In this document: positions 55,877 through 64,000 of the stretch, piece by piece
How the letters are laid out: every line of letters starts with the position of its first letter
Position numbering within the stretch: position 1 is the stretch's first letter
Source: Magnetofaba australis IT-1
GTDB lineage: Bacteria > Pseudomonadota > Magnetococcia > Magnetococcales > Magnetococcaceae
Reading direction: 5' to 3'
DNA: 64,000 nucleotides
Assembly: GCF_002109495.1 (NCBI RefSeq)
Contig: NZ_LVJN01000020.1
Span: 1,348,300-1,412,299, forward strand
Notes under the pieces: generated by a model
Told to the model about the DNA's origin: nothing
What the model saw: only the letters and a program-made list of their open reading frames with translations
The model's database searches: none
Program-made: the position numbers and the translations under genes

Positions 55877-57793
55877 ATGCGATCCGTCAGCCATCTGAGC
55901 ATAGGGCGCGCATGGCGCGACCGCCCAATTGCTCTCTCTATTCTCCTGATCGCCACACTTGTGATCAGCGTAACGCCCACCAGCGTGTGGGCGGCGGACT
56001 CCGAAGAGGTCTCCATCGCCTGGGGCTCCATGGCCATGGGGTTGTTCGGCGGTCTGGCGCTGTTCCTGTTCGGCATGGAGATGATGGCCAGCGCCTTGAA
56101 AGCGGTGGCCGGGGATCGGATGAAGGCGATCCTGGCCAAACTCACCAGCAACCGACTCTCCGGGGCCATGACCGGCGCGGCGGTGACCGCCGTGATTCAG
56201 TCCTCGTCGGTCACCACTGTGCTGGTGGTGGGCTTCATCAGCGCGGGCTTGATGACCCTGTCGCAGGCGGTGGGGGTGATCTTCGGGGCCAATATCGGCA
56301 CCACCATCACCGCGCAGATCGTCGCCTTCAAAGTGACCAAGGCGTCATTCCTGATGATCGCTGTGGGCTTTGGCCTCAACGCCATGGGCAAGCGCGATCA
56401 GATCAGACAGTACGGCGCCATGATCATGGGGCTGGGGTTGATCTTCCTGGGCATGACCATCATGTCCGACGCCATGAAGCCGCTGCGCTCCTATCAGCCG
56501 TTCCTGGACCTGATGATCCACATGGAGAGCCCGTGGTTGGGCATCGTGGTGGCGGCGGCCTTCACTGGCTTGGTGCAATCCTCCTCAGCCACCACCGGCA
56601 TCGTCATCGTCATGGCCTCGCAGGGATTTATCACCTTGCCAGCAGGCATCGCGCTGGCCTTCGGCGCCAACATCGGCACCTGCGTGACCGCGCTGCTGGC
56701 CTCCATCGGCAAGCCCCGCGAAGCGGTGCGCGCAGCCTTGGCGCATGTTCTGTTCAACGTGTTTGGCGTGCTGATCTGGGTGGGGCTTATCGATCAATTG
56801 GCCTCTGCCGTGGCGATGATTTCCCCTTCGGCGCCAGCGGATGTTACCGGCATCGCCAAGCTGGCTGCAGAGAGCCCGCGCCAGATCGCCAACGCCCATA
56901 CCCTGTTTAATATCGTCAACACCATCATCTTCCTGCCGTTTACCGGTCCGTTTGCCTGGTTGATTTTGAAACTGCTGCCGGAAAAACGGGTGGTGGAGAG
57001 CGTCTCCCCCGACGAAACGCCGGTGTTCAAACCGCTCTATCTGGAAGAGGCGCTGGTCACCACGCCCGCGCTGGCCATGGAGGCGGCGCGGCGGGAGTTC
57101 AAGGGCATGGGCATGCGCTGTGGCCTGATGCTCAACGACGCCTTCCCGGTGGTGATGCGCGGCGATAAGCCGCAACTGAAGCTGTTTAAAAAGCGCGACG
57201 AGGAGATCGACGCCTATTACGAAGGCATTATCGCCTACTTGGGCAATGTCTCGCGAGGCAATCTCACCAGTTTGCAGACCCGCGAATTGATCTCGCTGGT
57301 GAGCGCGGTGGATACGGTGGAGAATATCGGCGATATCGTCGAGACCAATCTGGTGCACCTGGGACGGCAGCGGGTCAAAGGCAATCTGGCCGTTGATGAG
57401 CAGACGGAAAGCTTCTTGCGCAGCGTGCATGCGCTGGTAATGGAGTCGATGGAGACCGCCATTCGCGCCTTTACCGAGCGCGATGAACCGGCGGTGCGAC
57501 GTGTGATGGCCATTGAGAAGGAGCTGGAGGCGTTGATCGCATCCTCCTCCATGCGTCATCTGAAGCAGGCGGGCGCCGCCAACCAGATGCTGGGCTCGTT
57601 CTCCTTTGTGCGCGACATGTTGGATAAACTGCGCCGCGTCTACTCCTTCTCCAAAGCGCTGGCGCGCTTGGCGGTGGACGCCATTGAGATCCAAGAGGAG
57701 TTGGATGGCGTGGTCACGGAAACCGGCATTCTGGAAGAGATCGAAGCGGCCGAAGAGGCCAATGACGACTTGGAGGAGAACGCGGCGGCCTGA
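55877..57793 (+). CDS. Na/Pi cotransporter family protein with PhoU-like domain
   Basis: 638 residues. An N-terminal hydrophobic leader (possibly cleaved at VWA-AD) precedes two inverted transport repeats marked by AVIQSSSVTTVLVV and GLVQSSSATTGIVIV, with GANIGTTITA and GANIGTCVTA. About nine TM segments are present. The last 250 residues form PhoU-like helices. This is the NptA/YjbB type, which moves phosphate with sodium. It fits a cell with sodium-type stators. GGGGG precedes ATG 55877. Confidence 0.92.
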   Translation: MRSVSHLSIGRAWRDRPIALSILLIATLVISVTPTSVWAADSEEVSIAWGSMAMGLFGGLALFLFGMEMMASALKAVAGDRMKAILAKLTSNRLSGAMTGAAVTAVIQSSSVTTVLVVGFISAGLMTLSQAVGVIFGANIGTTITAQIVAFKVTKASFLMIAVGFGLNAMGKRDQIRQYGAMIMGLGLIFLGMTIMSDAMKPLRSYQPFLDLMIHMESPWLGIVVAAAFTGLVQSSSATTGIVIVMASQGFITLPAGIALAFGANIGTCVTALLASIGKPREAVRAALAHVLFNVFGVLIWVGLIDQLASAVAMISPSAPADVTGIAKLAAESPRQIANAHTLFNIVNTIIFLPFTGPFAWLILKLLPEKRVVESVSPDETPVFKPLYLEEALVTTPALAMEAARREFKGMGMRCGLMLNDAFPVVMRGDKPQLKLFKKRDEEIDAYYEGIIAYLGNVSRGNLTSLQTRELISLVSAVDTVENIGDIVETNLVHLGRQRVKGNLAVDEQTESFLRSVHALVMESMETAIRAFTERDEPAVRRVMAIEKELEALIASSSMRHLKQAGAANQMLGSFSFVRDMLDKLRRVYSFSKALARLAVDAIEIQEELDGVVTETGILEEIEAAEEANDDLEENAAA

Positions 57794-57856
57794 TCTGCGC
57801 TGGCGTGAAATATAGTCGCTAGCATCCAAAAGTGAATATATGGGCGCTGGAAGATA

Positions 57857-57963
57857 TCGAGGGCTCCGCCCTCGAGCTCCCAAGACCAACAGCCACACCG
57901 TGGGCTCCGTCCACACCCGCTGGGGGCGCGGCCCCCAGACCCCGCCGCCGACCAGTCGGCGGC
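57857..57963. repeat. Intergenic multi-hairpin repeat, copy C
   Basis: Hairpins are TCGAGGGC/GCCCTCGA (57857-57875), GTGGGC/GTCCAC (57900-57914), CTGGGGGC/GCCCCCAG (57920-57938) and GCCGCCGA/TCGGCGGC (57944-57963), again with TCC loops and ACCC spacers. It resembles copies A and B in design but is more diverged. Confidence 0.75.
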
Positions 57964-58045
57964 CAATAGTCAGCGCAAGCCGGGCCTACGTCACGCAAAC
58001 ATTGCATCTTTGGATATGTGTCATTCTGAATTCAAGCGACTATAG

Positions 58046-58076
58046 AAAAGGCCGCCCAAGTGGGCGGCCTTTTTTT
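58046..58076. terminator. Bidirectional terminator
   Basis: The stem AAAAGGCCGCCCA / TGGGCGGCCTTTT with an AG loop is followed by further T. It serves the Na/Pi gene and the converging sulfur-globule-like gene. Confidence 0.93.
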
Positions 58077-58100
58077 GTGCTGAACACTCTGTATTCAAAC

Positions 58101-58712
58101 TCAGTAGATCAGGCTCTGCTTGAAGGCTTCGGCCATCTGCTGTTGCTGCGGGTTGAGCACTTCCATCAACACTGCGTAGGCGGAGGTGACCGCCGGGTTC
58201 GCCAGGATGCTCTCGCCGTCGGGCACTTGATTGACCGCCGAGACCAGATCGTTCCAGGCGCTCTCCTGGTGGGATTGAATGCCCAGGGAGGTCTTCAGGG
58301 TTTCGATATCGGCGGCGCTATAGCCCGCTTGGGGCGCTGCTGCGGCGCCGGGGGCCGCATAGCCCGGGTAGGCGTAGCCGGGATAGGCGTAGCCGCCGTA
58401 GGGGGCGCCATAGCCGCCATAGGGGTAGCCATAGCCGCCGTAGGGATAGCCGCCGCCCCAACCCGGGTAGCCGCCCCAGCCAGGACCGCCGCCCCACGGA
58501 CCGCCGCCCCAGGGTCCACCGCCCCACGGACCGCCGCCCCAGGGGGTGTCCCAACCGGAGAAGGGACCATTCCAGCCGTTAAAGGGGCCATCCCAGCCCC
58601 AGAAAGCCTCCGCTTTATCCGCCAAGCTCAGGGAGCCCATGCCCAAAGCCGCCGCCAACATCAGCGCACGACCCAGGGGGCGCAGTGGCGATTTGCTCAA
58701 CGTTTTGCTCAT
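58101..58712 (-). CDS. Exported Gly/Tyr/Trp-rich protein, sulfur-globule-like
   Basis: 203 residues from ATG 58712. A signal peptide (LMLAAALGMGSLSLADKAEA) is followed by about 100 residues of low complexity: FWGWDGPFNGW, then GGGPWGGGPWGGG, then YGGYGYPYGGYGAP repeats. The composition matches the envelope proteins of periplasmic sulfur globules in Allochromatium. The last 70 residues are different: AADIETLKTSLGIQSHQESAW and LNPQQQQMAEAFK resemble Spy/CpxP (LTxxQ) chaperones. In a window with sulfide oxidation, a sulfur-globule coat is plausible but not proven. A metal-stress periplasmic chaperone is the alternative. Confidence 0.7.
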   Translation of the reverse strand: MSKTLSKSPLRPLGRALMLAAALGMGSLSLADKAEAFWGWDGPFNGWNGPFSGWDTPWGGGPWGGGPWGGGPWGGGPGWGGYPGWGGGYPYGGYGYPYGGYGAPYGGYAYPGYAYPGYAAPGAAAAPQAGYSAADIETLKTSLGIQSHQESAWNDLVSAVNQVPDGESILANPAVTSAYAVLMEVLNPQQQQMAEAFKQSLIY

Positions 58713-58776
58713 TGCCCGATCCTTTCTGCAAACTTGCGGTTGTCTGGCCCGGCGCACTGCGCCGCGCCGAAAGGGA

Positions 58777-61700
58777 TTACAGTTTGCCGCTCTCCTCATA
58801 ACGGGCCAAATCCTGCCGCACGGCGTCGGCGTCCTTCTCGCGGCCCGCTTCCAAAAACAGTTTGATCGCCGCGTTCAGCTTCTGCTGCGGCTGTTTGCCC
58901 TCGCGCGCCAACAGACGCGCCTCAGCGCGGGCGGTCTTGGCCAGATCCAGAGTGTCTTCCTGGGCCGAGGCCAGGGAACGCGCCAACTCCAGGGTGTCGC
59001 GCGCCGGCTTGGTCTTGCCCCGCGCCAACTGCGCATCAAACAGCAACCAGCAGTTGGCGATGATGCGTCCGCGCAGATTCAATTCGCGGTGCAGCTTGAG
59101 CGCTTGCGACAAGGCGTCCTCGGCCTCTTCAAAACGCTCCTGCTGGGCGTAACACTTGCCCTTGTTCATCAGCGCCGTGGCCGCGCCCGGGCGGTTGCCG
59201 ATGCGGGTCATGATCTGATGCGACTTCTCAAAGAAGTCCAGGGCGATGTCGCCCTGCTGGCGCTTGGCGTAGAGGAAGCCCAGGGAGAGATAGAGATTGC
59301 CGGTCTGGCGGCGGTCGCCCAGTCCCGAGAAGATCGACAGGCTCTTCTGGTTGTAGTCCAGCGCGGTGTCCAGATCGCCCTGGAACTCGTGGAATACGCC
59401 CAGGTTGTTGCACGCCAGCGCCACGCCCTCCTTGTGACCCTGTTTTTCGAAAATCGCCATGGCCTGTTCGGCCGTGGCGATCGCCTCATCGGTGCGCTTG
59501 AGCCGGCCCAGCACCCAGCTGATGTTCACCAGCAGATTGCCCATGCTCATGCTCTCGGGCGCATCAGCCAGGAGTTTGCGCGCCTCCTCATAGGTGGCCA
59601 TGGCCTGCTCGCGGGCGCACTGTTTCTCCTCGGTGCGGCCGATCTGACGCAGAATGTCCGCCTGCGCCTCCACCTCGGTGAGCAGCGGCAGAATTTTGCG
59701 CCGCGCGGCGATGGCGTTGTCCAGCGCGCCGCCCAACTCCTGTACGTCGGCCAGGGCGGCGTAGACCGTGGCCAGCGGGGTGGGGGGCTCAGGCAGGTTG
59801 ATGCCGATGTCGATGGCCATCTCCAGATAGTTCTGCGCATCGGCGTTGGCGAACGCCTCTTTGGCCTTCAGACCGCTCTTGAGGGCGTAGTCGTAGGCCT
59901 TGGCCGGTTCATCGGCCAGCTGATAGTGCTCGGCCAGCACCTCGTAGTGATCCTCTAAGCGATTCTCGAACAGATCCTCGATCTGCTGCGCCACCACAGC
60001 GTGCAGCTCTTTCTGCTTCTTGTGCAGCAGGGTGCCGTAGATCGCCTCCTGAATCATGATGTTGCGGAAGCTGTATTCGATCTCCGGGAACGATTTGGAC
60101 TCGAAGATCAGGCCCATATCCACCACTTGATTGAGTTTGTCCTCAATATCCGGGGCGGCGGAGACGCGCTGGATCAGGGCGTGTTTGAACACCGGGCCAA
60201 TCACTGCGGCGGCGTGCAGGGTCTCCTTCAAATCGCTCTGCAGCTTGTCGATGCGGGCGATGATCATGCCCTGGATGGAGCTGGGGATGGCGACCTGATC
60301 GGGCTCTTTGAGCAGGCGGATGGCGCCGTCGCTGGCGCGCTCGATCACCTCCTCATCCCACAGGCTCTGCACGATCTCCTCGATGAACATGGGGTTGCCG
60401 TCGGCGCGTTGGCGAATCAGCGCCAGGATCTCCTCCGGGGCGTCGTCGCTGCCGATGAGTTTGCGCACCAACTCGTCGCACTCGGTGGGGGTGAGGGATT
60501 TGAATTCGATCTCGGTGGCGGAGTCGCCCAGCGCTTTTTGCGCGATCATGGGCAGTTTCTGACACGGGTGATCCTTCACCGGGCGCATCAGCGCCAACAC
60601 CGCGATGGGGGCGTTGCGCAGCTGTTCGAACAGGCTGGCGATCAGCTCCACCGAGCTGTTGTCGGCGTGGTGCAGATCTTCCAGCACCAGCAGCAGCGGC
60701 TTGCTGCGCGCCATCTCCAGGAAGAACCAGGCGATGGCGCGGAAGGTTGCGCCCTTGATCTCCTGCGCGTCCATCTGGCTGATGGGCACGTCGAACTCCG
60801 CTTCATCAAAGTGCGCGCCCAGAATGGCGCCGATGAAGACCATGGCGCTGCGCGCCTCGGCGGTGGCGGCGCCGGGTTCCAGATTGAGCAGCAGCGGCAG
60901 GCCGGAGCTGATCTTTTCGGTGATCGCCTCGGGCATATCTTCGCTGTCGATGTTGAACAGGTGCTGGAAGATCTCGCTGAAGATGTAGTAGCTGGTGGTG
61001 CGGCCAAAGGAGCGGCAGATGCCTTCGATGATCTGCACGTCGCCTTCGGACAGGCGCTGTTTGATCTCCATCTGCACGCGGCTCTTGCCGATGCCCGGCG
61101 GGGCCACCAGGAACACCGCCTGACCGTTGCCGGCCAGCAGTTGGTCCATGCAGCCGCGCAGGGTGTCCAGCTCGCGCGCGCGCCCCACCAGCGGGGTGAC
61201 GGTGTTGGCGCTCTTGCGATCGGCGGCGGTGAGCGTCTTGGCCTTGATCGCCTTGTACACCGCCACCGGGTCCTTCTTGCCCTTGACCTTGATGGGATCG
61301 AGCTTTTCGAACTCAAAGTGGTTGCGGCACAGGTTGTAGGTGTAGACCGATAGATAGGTCTCGCCGCCGGTGGCCATGGACTCCAGGCGCGAGGCCAGAT
61401 TCACGGTGTCGCCCATCACCGTGTACTCCATTTTTTGATCGGAGCCCACGCCGCCGGCGATCACCATGCCGGAGTTGACGCCGATGTGCAGCGACAGCGG
61501 CTTCTCCAGCTTCACCGGCAGGCGTTTGTTGTACTCCTCGATCTCCTTTTGCATGTCCAGCGCCGCGCGCACCGCCAACTCGGGATCGTTCTCATGGGTG
61601 ATGGGGGCGCCGAAGATGGCCATGATGCAGTCGCCGATGAACTTGTCCACGTGGCCTTCATAGCGCACCACGATGTCGGCCAGCATCTTCAGGCAGCCGT

Positions 61701-62049
61701 TCATCAGGTCGGTGACCTCTTCGGGGTCGAGCTTTTCGCTCATGGCGGTGAAGCCGGAGATGTCGGCGAACAGCACGGTGACGTTCTTGCGCTCGGACTC
61801 CGGCGCCGCCGCTGCGGCGCTGGCGCCGACCGCGCGGGTGGTCGGCGACTTGCCGCCTGCGGCGGGAGTCAGCGCCGCCAGCTGTTGGCCATTGGCGGCG
61901 GGCAGGCGCGAGCCGCAGGCGCCGCAATAGAGGTCGTCATGCTGCGCGGGCGCATTGCAGCGACCACACAGGAGATAGAGAGGCGTTCCGCAACGCGTGC
62001 AAAAACGGGACTCTTCACGGTTCTGATGTTGACACTGCGCGCATTGCAT
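58777..62049 (-). CDS. Class III adenylyl/guanylyl cyclase with AAA ATPase and TPR domains
   Basis: 1090 residues from ATG 62049, with AAGGAG upstream. The N-terminus has two zinc ribbons (CAQCQHQN, CTRCGTPL, CGRCNAPA, CGACGSRL). A cyclase catalytic domain follows (NVTVLFADISGFTAMSE, HVDKFIGDCIMAIFGAP, GDTVNLASRLE), with both metal aspartates and the transition-state Arg in place. Next is a large ATPase (Walker A VFLVAPPGIGKSRVQM), then about ten TPR-like repeats to the end. This matches soluble adenylyl cyclase-like regulators. The signal is unknown. The stop is TAA. Confidence 0.9.
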   Translation of the reverse strand: MQCAQCQHQNREESRFCTRCGTPLYLLCGRCNAPAQHDDLYCGACGSRLPAANGQQLAALTPAAGGKSPTTRAVGASAAAAAPESERKNVTVLFADISGFTAMSEKLDPEEVTDLMNGCLKMLADIVVRYEGHVDKFIGDCIMAIFGAPITHENDPELAVRAALDMQKEIEEYNKRLPVKLEKPLSLHIGVNSGMVIAGGVGSDQKMEYTVMGDTVNLASRLESMATGGETYLSVYTYNLCRNHFEFEKLDPIKVKGKKDPVAVYKAIKAKTLTAADRKSANTVTPLVGRARELDTLRGCMDQLLAGNGQAVFLVAPPGIGKSRVQMEIKQRLSEGDVQIIEGICRSFGRTTSYYIFSEIFQHLFNIDSEDMPEAITEKISSGLPLLLNLEPGAATAEARSAMVFIGAILGAHFDEAEFDVPISQMDAQEIKGATFRAIAWFFLEMARSKPLLLVLEDLHHADNSSVELIASLFEQLRNAPIAVLALMRPVKDHPCQKLPMIAQKALGDSATEIEFKSLTPTECDELVRKLIGSDDAPEEILALIRQRADGNPMFIEEIVQSLWDEEVIERASDGAIRLLKEPDQVAIPSSIQGMIIARIDKLQSDLKETLHAAAVIGPVFKHALIQRVSAAPDIEDKLNQVVDMGLIFESKSFPEIEYSFRNIMIQEAIYGTLLHKKQKELHAVVAQQIEDLFENRLEDHYEVLAEHYQLADEPAKAYDYALKSGLKAKEAFANADAQNYLEMAIDIGINLPEPPTPLATVYAALADVQELGGALDNAIAARRKILPLLTEVEAQADILRQIGRTEEKQCAREQAMATYEEARKLLADAPESMSMGNLLVNISWVLGRLKRTDEAIATAEQAMAIFEKQGHKEGVALACNNLGVFHEFQGDLDTALDYNQKSLSIFSGLGDRRQTGNLYLSLGFLYAKRQQGDIALDFFEKSHQIMTRIGNRPGAATALMNKGKCYAQQERFEEAEDALSQALKLHRELNLRGRIIANCWLLFDAQLARGKTKPARDTLELARSLASAQEDTLDLAKTARAEARLLAREGKQPQQKLNAAIKLFLEAGREKDADAVRQDLARYEESGKL

Positions 62050-62341
62050 GCAGGCGTCTCCTTGGCGCAACATGTTTTGTTTTGAGCCGAATATTGGGCT
62101 GCGCAAGCGCACCGGTTGGCGCAAAATCAAGATGGTGAAAATCCTAATGGGCCATTCTACACCCCCATAATGAACGACGGAAGCCCTGAAAACAGACGTC
62201 CTTTTTCCCGCTAAGGGTGGTGGGATGCGCCGCGCTCGCCTATGATTGGTGTTTCGTGGGGCGCGCAGCCGCGCCGCTATGATGTGAGTGGTCCGGCTGC
62301 CAGGACATTGCCCGTTTCCGCCGTCGTTTCAGGAGGAGAGG

Positions 62342-63274
62342 ATGTCACAGCTCACCGCGTTTCCCGGTCGGCCCGTGGTGTTTGGCGAAACCCTGTTTGA
62401 CTGTTTTGAAGAGGGCCCGCCAGTACTGGGCGGCGCGCCGTTCAACGTCGCCTGGCACCTGCAGGGCTTCGGCCTGAAACCGCACATGATCACCCGGGTG
62501 GGCGATGATGGCCTGGGGCGGCGCGTCACCGAGGCCATGACCGGTTGGGGCATGGACCTGACCGGCGTACAGGTGGATCCGGAAAAACCCACCGGTTCGG
62601 TCAGCGTCACCCTGGTCGATGGCCAACCCAGCTACGTTATCAATCCCAATCAAGCCTACGACTTCATCAACTGGGCCGAGGCCGATCAGCGCTTGCGTCG
62701 CTGTGAATCGCCCATGGCGGTGTTGATTCACGGCTCCCTGGCGCTGCGCGAATCGGTGTCGCGCCAGACCCTGTTCGGCATGCGCGTCAAGCGCAAGCCG
62801 CGCCTGTTCGTGGATATCAATCTGCGCGACCCCTGGCACAACCCCGATGATGTGCGCCAGATGCTCGACGGCGCCCACGACGTCAAACTCAACGATCATG
62901 AATTGGCCTATCTGCAGGGGTGCGACATCGATGACGAAGAGGAGTTGCTGGAGGCGGCGCGCGCCCTGCTGGAGCGCCACGGCAACCAGCGCATCGTGCT
63001 CACCCGCGGCGAGGCGGGCGCCATGATCATCAGCGTCAAGGAGGCGGCGCAGGCGCGCGCGGCGGCGGTGGATGTGGCCGATACGGTGGGGGCGGGGGAC
63101 GCCTTCTCCTCGGTGTGCGTCATTGGCCGCATTTTGGGGTGGCCCGACGCCGTGACGGTGCAACGGGCGGTGGATTTCGCCGCTGATATCTGTATTCAAC
63201 GCGGCGCCACGGCGCCGGATACGGCGCTGTATGCGCGCCATCTCGAGCAATGGGGTCACAACAACCCGCAGTAG
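62342..63274 (+). CDS. PfkB-family fructokinase
   Basis: 310 residues from ATG 62342, after AGGAGGAGAGG. The ribokinase fold is shown by VFGETLFDCFEEGPPVLGGA at the start and by the catalytic DTVGAGDAFSSVCV near the C-terminus. The start matches bacterial fructokinases. It is 16 bp from a sucrose-phosphate synthase gene, so fructose-6-P for sucrose synthesis is the likely product. The stop is TAG. The 292 bp upstream hold no gene. Confidence 0.85.
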   Translation: MSQLTAFPGRPVVFGETLFDCFEEGPPVLGGAPFNVAWHLQGFGLKPHMITRVGDDGLGRRVTEAMTGWGMDLTGVQVDPEKPTGSVSVTLVDGQPSYVINPNQAYDFINWAEADQRLRRCESPMAVLIHGSLALRESVSRQTLFGMRVKRKPRLFVDINLRDPWHNPDDVRQMLDGAHDVKLNDHELAYLQGCDIDDEEELLEAARALLERHGNQRIVLTRGEAGAMIISVKEAAQARAAAVDVADTVGAGDAFSSVCVIGRILGWPDAVTVQRAVDFAADICIQRGATAPDTALYARHLEQWGHNNPQ

Positions 63275-63290
63275 CGGGAGGAGAGTCGCC

Positions 63291-64000
63291 ATGGCAGGCG
63301 CTAAAGTCCGGCAGGATGATGATAAACTTTATATAGTTCTCATCAGCCCGCACGGGCTGATTCGCGGACATAATCTGGAGCTTGGACGCGACGCCGACAC
63401 CGGCGGGCAGACCAAGTATGTGTTGGAGCTGGCCCAGGCGCTGGGCCGCCACCCGCGCGTGGCGCGGGTGGACCTGATGACCCGTTTGATTCAGGACAGC
63501 CGGGTTGGGCCTGACTATGCCGTGGCTGAAGAGTCGGTGGGCGAGAATGTCTACATCGTGCGCCTGCCGTGCGGCCCGAAACGCTACCTGCGCAAAGAGA
63601 GTCTGTGGCAGTACCTGAGCCACTTTGCCGATAACGCCCTGCCGCACTTTCGCAAACTGGGCATGCTGCCCCATGTGGTGCACAGCCACTACGCCGACGC
63701 CGGTTATGTGGCCACCCGCATCACTCGCCACCTGGGGGTGCTGCATGTGCATACCGGCCACTCCCTGGGACGGGTGAAAAAGGCGCGGTTGCTGGAGAAG
63801 GGGCTCGACGAGCAGACCATCGAACAGCGTTACAGCATCGCCCGACGCATCGAGGAGGAGGAGATCACCCTCGGCAATGCGGGCATGGTGGTCACCAGCA
63901 CCAGCCAGGAGGTGACCGAGCAGTACGGCATGTATGAGAATCACCACACCAAACAGATGGTGGTGATCCCCCCTGGCGTCGACCTCACGCGCTTCTCCGT
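63291..64000 (+). CDS. Sucrose-phosphate synthase (N-terminal part)
   Basis: The frame opens at ATG 63291 (after GGGAGGAGAG) and runs off the window. Residues include KLYIVLISPHGLIRGHNLEL, GRDADTGGQTKYVLELA, PHVVHSHYADAGYVA and LHVHTGHSLGRVKK. These are the GT-B N-terminal motifs of sucrose-phosphate and sucrose synthases. It joins UDP-glucose and fructose-6-P. Together with the preceding fructokinase it suggests sucrose as a compatible solute or reserve. Confidence 0.88.
   Translation, partial: MAGAKVRQDDDKLYIVLISPHGLIRGHNLELGRDADTGGQTKYVLELAQALGRHPRVARVDLMTRLIQDSRVGPDYAVAEESVGENVYIVRLPCGPKRYLRKESLWQYLSHFADNALPHFRKLGMLPHVVHSHYADAGYVATRITRHLGVLHVHTGHSLGRVKKARLLEKGLDEQTIEQRYSIARRIEEEEITLGNAGMVVTSTSQEVTEQYGMYENHHTKQMVVIPPGVDLTRFS

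Larger units (their letters stand above)
57794..58100. other. Intergenic region with repeat copy C and terminator
   Basis: This 307 bp stretch between converging genes has no supported gene. It holds the multi-hairpin repeat (57857-57963) and a strong terminator (58046-58076). Confidence 0.7.

Overview
This 64 kb chromosomal window comes from a GC-rich, flagellated, sulfur-oxidising proteobacterium. The gene mix best fits the Magnetococcales (Magnetococcus/Magnetofaba group). It has sulfide:quinone oxidoreductase, ATP sulfurylase and a candidate sulfur-globule protein. It also has PomA/PomB-like stators, a short flagellin, dense c-di-GMP signalling, an SUV3-like helicase typical of alphaproteobacteria, and the EF-P/EpmA/EpmB system better known from gammaproteobacteria. 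The assignment is inferred from content, not from a database search.

Layout. 1-2855: end of the ribosomal protein/RNA polymerase alpha operon (rpsM' rpsK rpsD rpoA rplQ) with a strong terminator. 3220-5946: a large chemoreceptor gene broken by one in-frame amber codon. 6051-8384: tRNA-Phe, prmA and mtnA. 8506-13312: one stator gene, two tandem PomB-type genes and two PilZ-like proteins. 13407-21516: Ser/Thr kinase with Sel1 repeats, SUV3-like helicase, TVP38-type membrane protein, ROK fructokinase and an MBL-fold hydrolase. 21715-27302: STAS protein, gltX, an amber-interrupted thioredoxin-like gene, and the EF-P lysylation set epmA, efp and epmB. 27283-33229: small membrane protein, lipoprotein, AmpG-like permease, hemerythrin-PilZ fusion, aspS and a SEC-C/TPR protein. 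33421-35765: sulfide:quinone oxidoreductase and flagellin.

36122-43728 holds the most unusual block: eight tightly packed genes, several overlapping by 4 bp. They encode a VOC protein, a PFTS-motif surface-carbohydrate protein, a divergent GAPDH-like enzyme, two methyltransferases, a free-standing acyl carrier protein, an AMP-forming ligase and an inositol-phosphatase-family enzyme. I read this as a surface-glycan or small-molecule pathway in which an acid is activated and carried on the ACP. The chemistry is not evident from sequence, and this is the best candidate for an undescribed system.

43802-64000: HD-GYP phosphodiesterase, sat, ankyrin protein, mnmC, DMT transporter, a TetR/DUF1348 divergent pair with clear operators, cobC-cobU, a CBS-GGDEF protein, an IsdG-like monooxygenase, two small Cys-rich proteins, a Na/Pi cotransporter, the sulfur-globule-like protein, a cyclase/ATPase/TPR giant, and finally a fructokinase and the start of sucrose-phosphate synthase. 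Three intergenic multi-hairpin repeats (about 23.7, 25.5 and 57.9 kb) share sequence. No insertion sequence, prophage or CRISPR array was seen.
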